Assembly: GCA_030836365.1 (NCBI GenBank)
Contig: JAURQB010000037.1
Coordinates: 1 to 16,009 of the forward strand
DNA length: 16,009 bases
Source of the DNA: Bdellovibrionota bacterium
GTDB taxonomy: Bacteria; Bdellovibrionota; Bacteriovoracia; Bacteriovoracales; Bacteriovoracaceae
Direction: 5' to 3'
Every line of letters starts with the position of its first letter. Position 1 is the stretch's first letter. This document shows positions 14,143-16,009 of the stretch, piece after piece. The translations under genes and the position numbers were made by a program. The notes below the pieces were generated by a model. It was given only the letters and a program-made list of their open reading frames with translations, had not been told where the DNA came from and did no database searches.

Positions 14143-15135
14143 ATGGCACAGGTTTTAAGCCAAGAGGAAGTAGATGCTCTATTAAGTGCAGTTAATGAAT
14201 CAAGTGAAGCCAGCGGCGATGAGGATTTTTCTGACGAGATAGTTGATGATGGTCTACTGATTCAAACTTATGACTTAACAAATCAAGACCGTGTTATTCG
14301 CGGTCGAATGCCTATTCTGGAAATCATCTATGAAAGGTTTATTCGATCCTTTCGTGTGTCTCTGTCAAATTCACTACGAAAAATTTGTTCTATATCAATG
14401 ATCTCGACTGACTTATTGAAGTTTGGTGAGTTTGTTAACACTCTTCCCATTCCCTCATGTATGTGCATCATGCGATTTAATGAATTAAGAGGGCCAGTGC
14501 TTCTTGTTTTTGAATCAAAGCTAGCTTATGCAATTATAGATTCTTACTTTGGTGGGACAGACCGACCATTTAGTAAGCTTGAGGGAAAAGAGTTTACTCA
14601 AATAGAATTGTCATTCATGAAAAAAGTAATGGATATGGCCATTCTTGACTTAGATGAAGCGTGGGCGCCAGTTCACCGAGTTGATGCTCAGTACTTAAGA
14701 ACAGAAGTGAATCCACAATTTGTGGGAGTGGTTCCACCTTCAGATGTGATTATTGCTCAAACATTTGAGGTTGAGTTTGAATCGGCGTCAGGGACAATTA
14801 TGATTGTTGTTCCGTATTCTACAATAGAGCCAATCAAACAGAAATTAGCATCAAGTTATCAGACTGATAATGAAATGGCAGATAGCATTTGGACAAATTC
14901 AATGAATGCTCATCTCAAAGAGTCGCAAACAGAAATAACAATCGAGTTAGGTAAAACAGATATGACTATTGGTGACCTGATGACTCTTGAAAAGGGAGAT
15001 GTAATTCCATTAGATCAGGAAGTATCCGGAAGTGTAAACGTAAATATTGAAGGTGTAAAAAAAATGGAATGCCTAATTGGTACTCATAAAGGCAATCGGG
15101 CCGTGCAAATTACAAAAGTTTTGAACGAGGAATAA
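14143..15135 (+). CDS. fliM: Flagellar motor switch protein FliM
   Basis: A 330-residue FliM, close to the E. coli length of 334. The N-terminal peptide VLSQEEVDALLSAV (4-17) is the phospho-CheY-binding segment. The middle domain (about 45-230) carries the GGTDRPF loop at 137-143, corresponding to the GGxG region that contacts FliG, and FVNTLPIPSCMCIMRF. The C-terminal SPOA (FliN-like) domain spans about 255-325 (EITIELGKTDMTIGDLMTLEKGDVIPL). FliM sits in the C-ring and sets rotation direction. An unusually strong AGGAGGGG ribosome-binding site precedes the ATG by a few bases. fliN follows after ten bases. The intact CheY-binding peptide implies chemotactic control of rotation. Confidence 0.97.
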   Translation: MAQVLSQEEVDALLSAVNESSEASGDEDFSDEIVDDGLLIQTYDLTNQDRVIRGRMPILEIIYERFIRSFRVSLSNSLRKICSISMISTDLLKFGEFVNTLPIPSCMCIMRFNELRGPVLLVFESKLAYAIIDSYFGGTDRPFSKLEGKEFTQIELSFMKKVMDMAILDLDEAWAPVHRVDAQYLRTEVNPQFVGVVPPSDVIIAQTFEVEFESASGTIMIVVPYSTIEPIKQKLASSYQTDNEMADSIWTNSMNAHLKESQTEITIELGKTDMTIGDLMTLEKGDVIPLDQEVSGSVNVNIEGVKKMECLIGTHKGNRAVQITKVLNEE

Positions 15136-15145
15136 GGAGTAAGCA

Positions 15146-15535
15146 ATGAATGCTGAAGTTGATAAAAAAGAAGAAACAGATGAACAAGAAGAACGAAGAA
15201 ATATCGCGAAGATTGAAGTAGATAAAATTTTAGATAAAGTAAAAGTTGGTGATAATTCATTAAATAAACTGAAAGTTCAAAATCTTGATTTTATCTTAGA
15301 TATTCCTCTTAAAGTCACAGTCGAGCTGGGGCGGACTAAAGTATACGTAAAAGAGTTACTTCAATTGGGGCAAGGTTCTGTAGTTGAGCTCGATAAGCTC
15401 GCTGGGGAGCCACTAGAGATACTTGTAAATGACAAGCTTATTGCCAAGGGAGAGGTAGTTGTCGTTAATGAAAAGTTTGGAATAAGACTGACGGACATCA
15501 TTTCACCAATAGAACGTATAGAATCTTTAAGGTAG
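15146..15535 (+). CDS. fliN: Flagellar motor switch protein FliN
   Basis: A 129-residue FliN, within the usual range of about 80-140. The first ~45 residues are highly charged and acidic (KKEETDEQEERRNIAKIEVDK), as in many FliN N-termini. The SPOA domain follows at about 48-125: FILDIPLKVTVELGRTKVYVK, LLQLGQGSVVELDKLAGEPLEI, then GEVVVVNEKFGIRLTDII. FliN assembles with FliM into the lower C-ring and helps dock export complexes. AAGGAG lies seven bases before the ATG. It is tightly spaced between fliM (10 bases) and the downstream partial gene (7 bases), so all are in one transcript. Confidence 0.96.
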   Translation: MNAEVDKKEETDEQEERRNIAKIEVDKILDKVKVGDNSLNKLKVQNLDFILDIPLKVTVELGRTKVYVKELLQLGQGSVVELDKLAGEPLEILVNDKLIAKGEVVVVNEKFGIRLTDIISPIERIESLR

Positions 15536-15542
15536 GTATCAA

Positions 15543-16009
15543 ATGAAAATGTTAATAGCATGTATTCTTTCTATTTTATTCTTCCAAAATGCTAGTGCAA
15601 AAATAGATGTAAAAGATGCATTTTTTAAAGTGGATAAAAAAGGTGAGTTTAGTCTAAATGTGATCACCGACAAAAAGGTAATAAAAATTCCTACAATGTC
15701 TGTGAAAGATAATATCCTTCAGGTCGAGTTGGACAATGCTATTGTTTGGCCAAAAATAAATAAAAAATTTAGTTTAGGAAAAAAAGATATTGAACTTAGT
15801 GCCTACCAGTTTAATAAAAATATTGTCAGATTACGAGTGACTTATCCAAAAGGTGAAAAAATAGAGTTTGAAAAACTAAGGCATAAAGTAAAGGGCAATA
15901 ATTTATTATATAGTGGTAATATCCGTGCTCCTGGCAACAAGGATGAATATCACGCAAATTCATATGATGAATCATATCTCAATAAACTAATTAAAGAGCG
16001 TGAGTCTAT
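15543..16009 (+). CDS. Exported protein in the fliO position, 5' part, runs off the window
   Basis: An uninterrupted frame begins at ATG 15543 and reaches the window end after 155 codons without a stop. AAGGTAGG, overlapping the fliN stop, is a good ribosome-binding site. Residues 1-19 form a signal peptide (LIACILSILFFQNASA). The visible mature part is lysine-rich with alternating hydrophobics (IPTMSVKDNILQVELDNAIVW; IVRLRVTYPKG), suggesting a beta-rich periplasmic domain. No transmembrane helix is reached yet. Position directly after fliN is that of fliO, whose product helps assemble the FliPQR export gate. E. coli FliO is short with an early membrane segment, so this would be a version with a large periplasmic N-terminal domain. 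The sequence itself is too diverged for me to confirm FliO. Confidence 0.75.
   Translation, partial: MKMLIACILSILFFQNASAKIDVKDAFFKVDKKGEFSLNVITDKKVIKIPTMSVKDNILQVELDNAIVWPKINKKFSLGKKDIELSAYQFNKNIVRLRVTYPKGEKIEFEKLRHKVKGNNLLYSGNIRAPGNKDEYHANSYDESYLNKLIKERES

Overview
The window looks like two unrelated bacterial genomes joined at about position 3524. The left part (1 to ~3524) is richer in G+C and reads like an alphaproteobacterium, possibly a marine SAR116-type organism (inference from gene content and style, not searched). It holds a tRNA-Thr(GGU), an unrecognised membrane-anchored small protein, an overlapping two-gene unit on the minus strand (a TVP38/VTT membrane protein and a disulfide-reductase-family flavoprotein), a small basic protein, and the first ~34 codons of murA.

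The right part (~3525 to 16009) is clearly AT-rich. It carries a gene set I associate with Bdellovibrionota, especially Bacteriovoracales-like predators (inference): a broken zinc-ribbon gene, uvrC, a two-subunit 2-oxoacid:ferredoxin oxidoreductase (korA-korB), a small zinc-ribbon protein, a uracil-DNA-glycosylase-fold protein without the usual iron-sulfur cysteines, a SpoIID-like protein paired with an N-acetylmuramoyl-L-alanine amidase, a secreted lipoprotein, a DsbA-family lipoprotein, and the start of a flagellar operon fliL-fliM-fliN plus a fourth gene in the fliO position that runs off the window.

The join cuts two genes at once. murA reads correctly from its start through the ISGAKNAALP motif and then derails. 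On the other strand the zinc-ribbon gene reads correctly through its second CxxC pair and then derails at the same place, a CTT-triplet run. Loss of the body of an essential gene, together with the change in composition, makes an assembly or amplification chimera much more likely than a natural insertion. The two halves should be interpreted as separate organisms.

Within the right part, korA-korB form an operon for ferredoxin-linked 2-oxoacid oxidation. The spoIID-like and amidase genes are one base apart and would provide sequential peptidoglycan cleavage (removal of peptides from the glycan, then cutting of the bare glycan). The flagellar genes follow a strong intrinsic terminator and a near-consensus promoter. 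No CRISPR array, insertion sequence, prophage or obvious defence system is visible, and no intergenic stretch exceeds about 215 bases.
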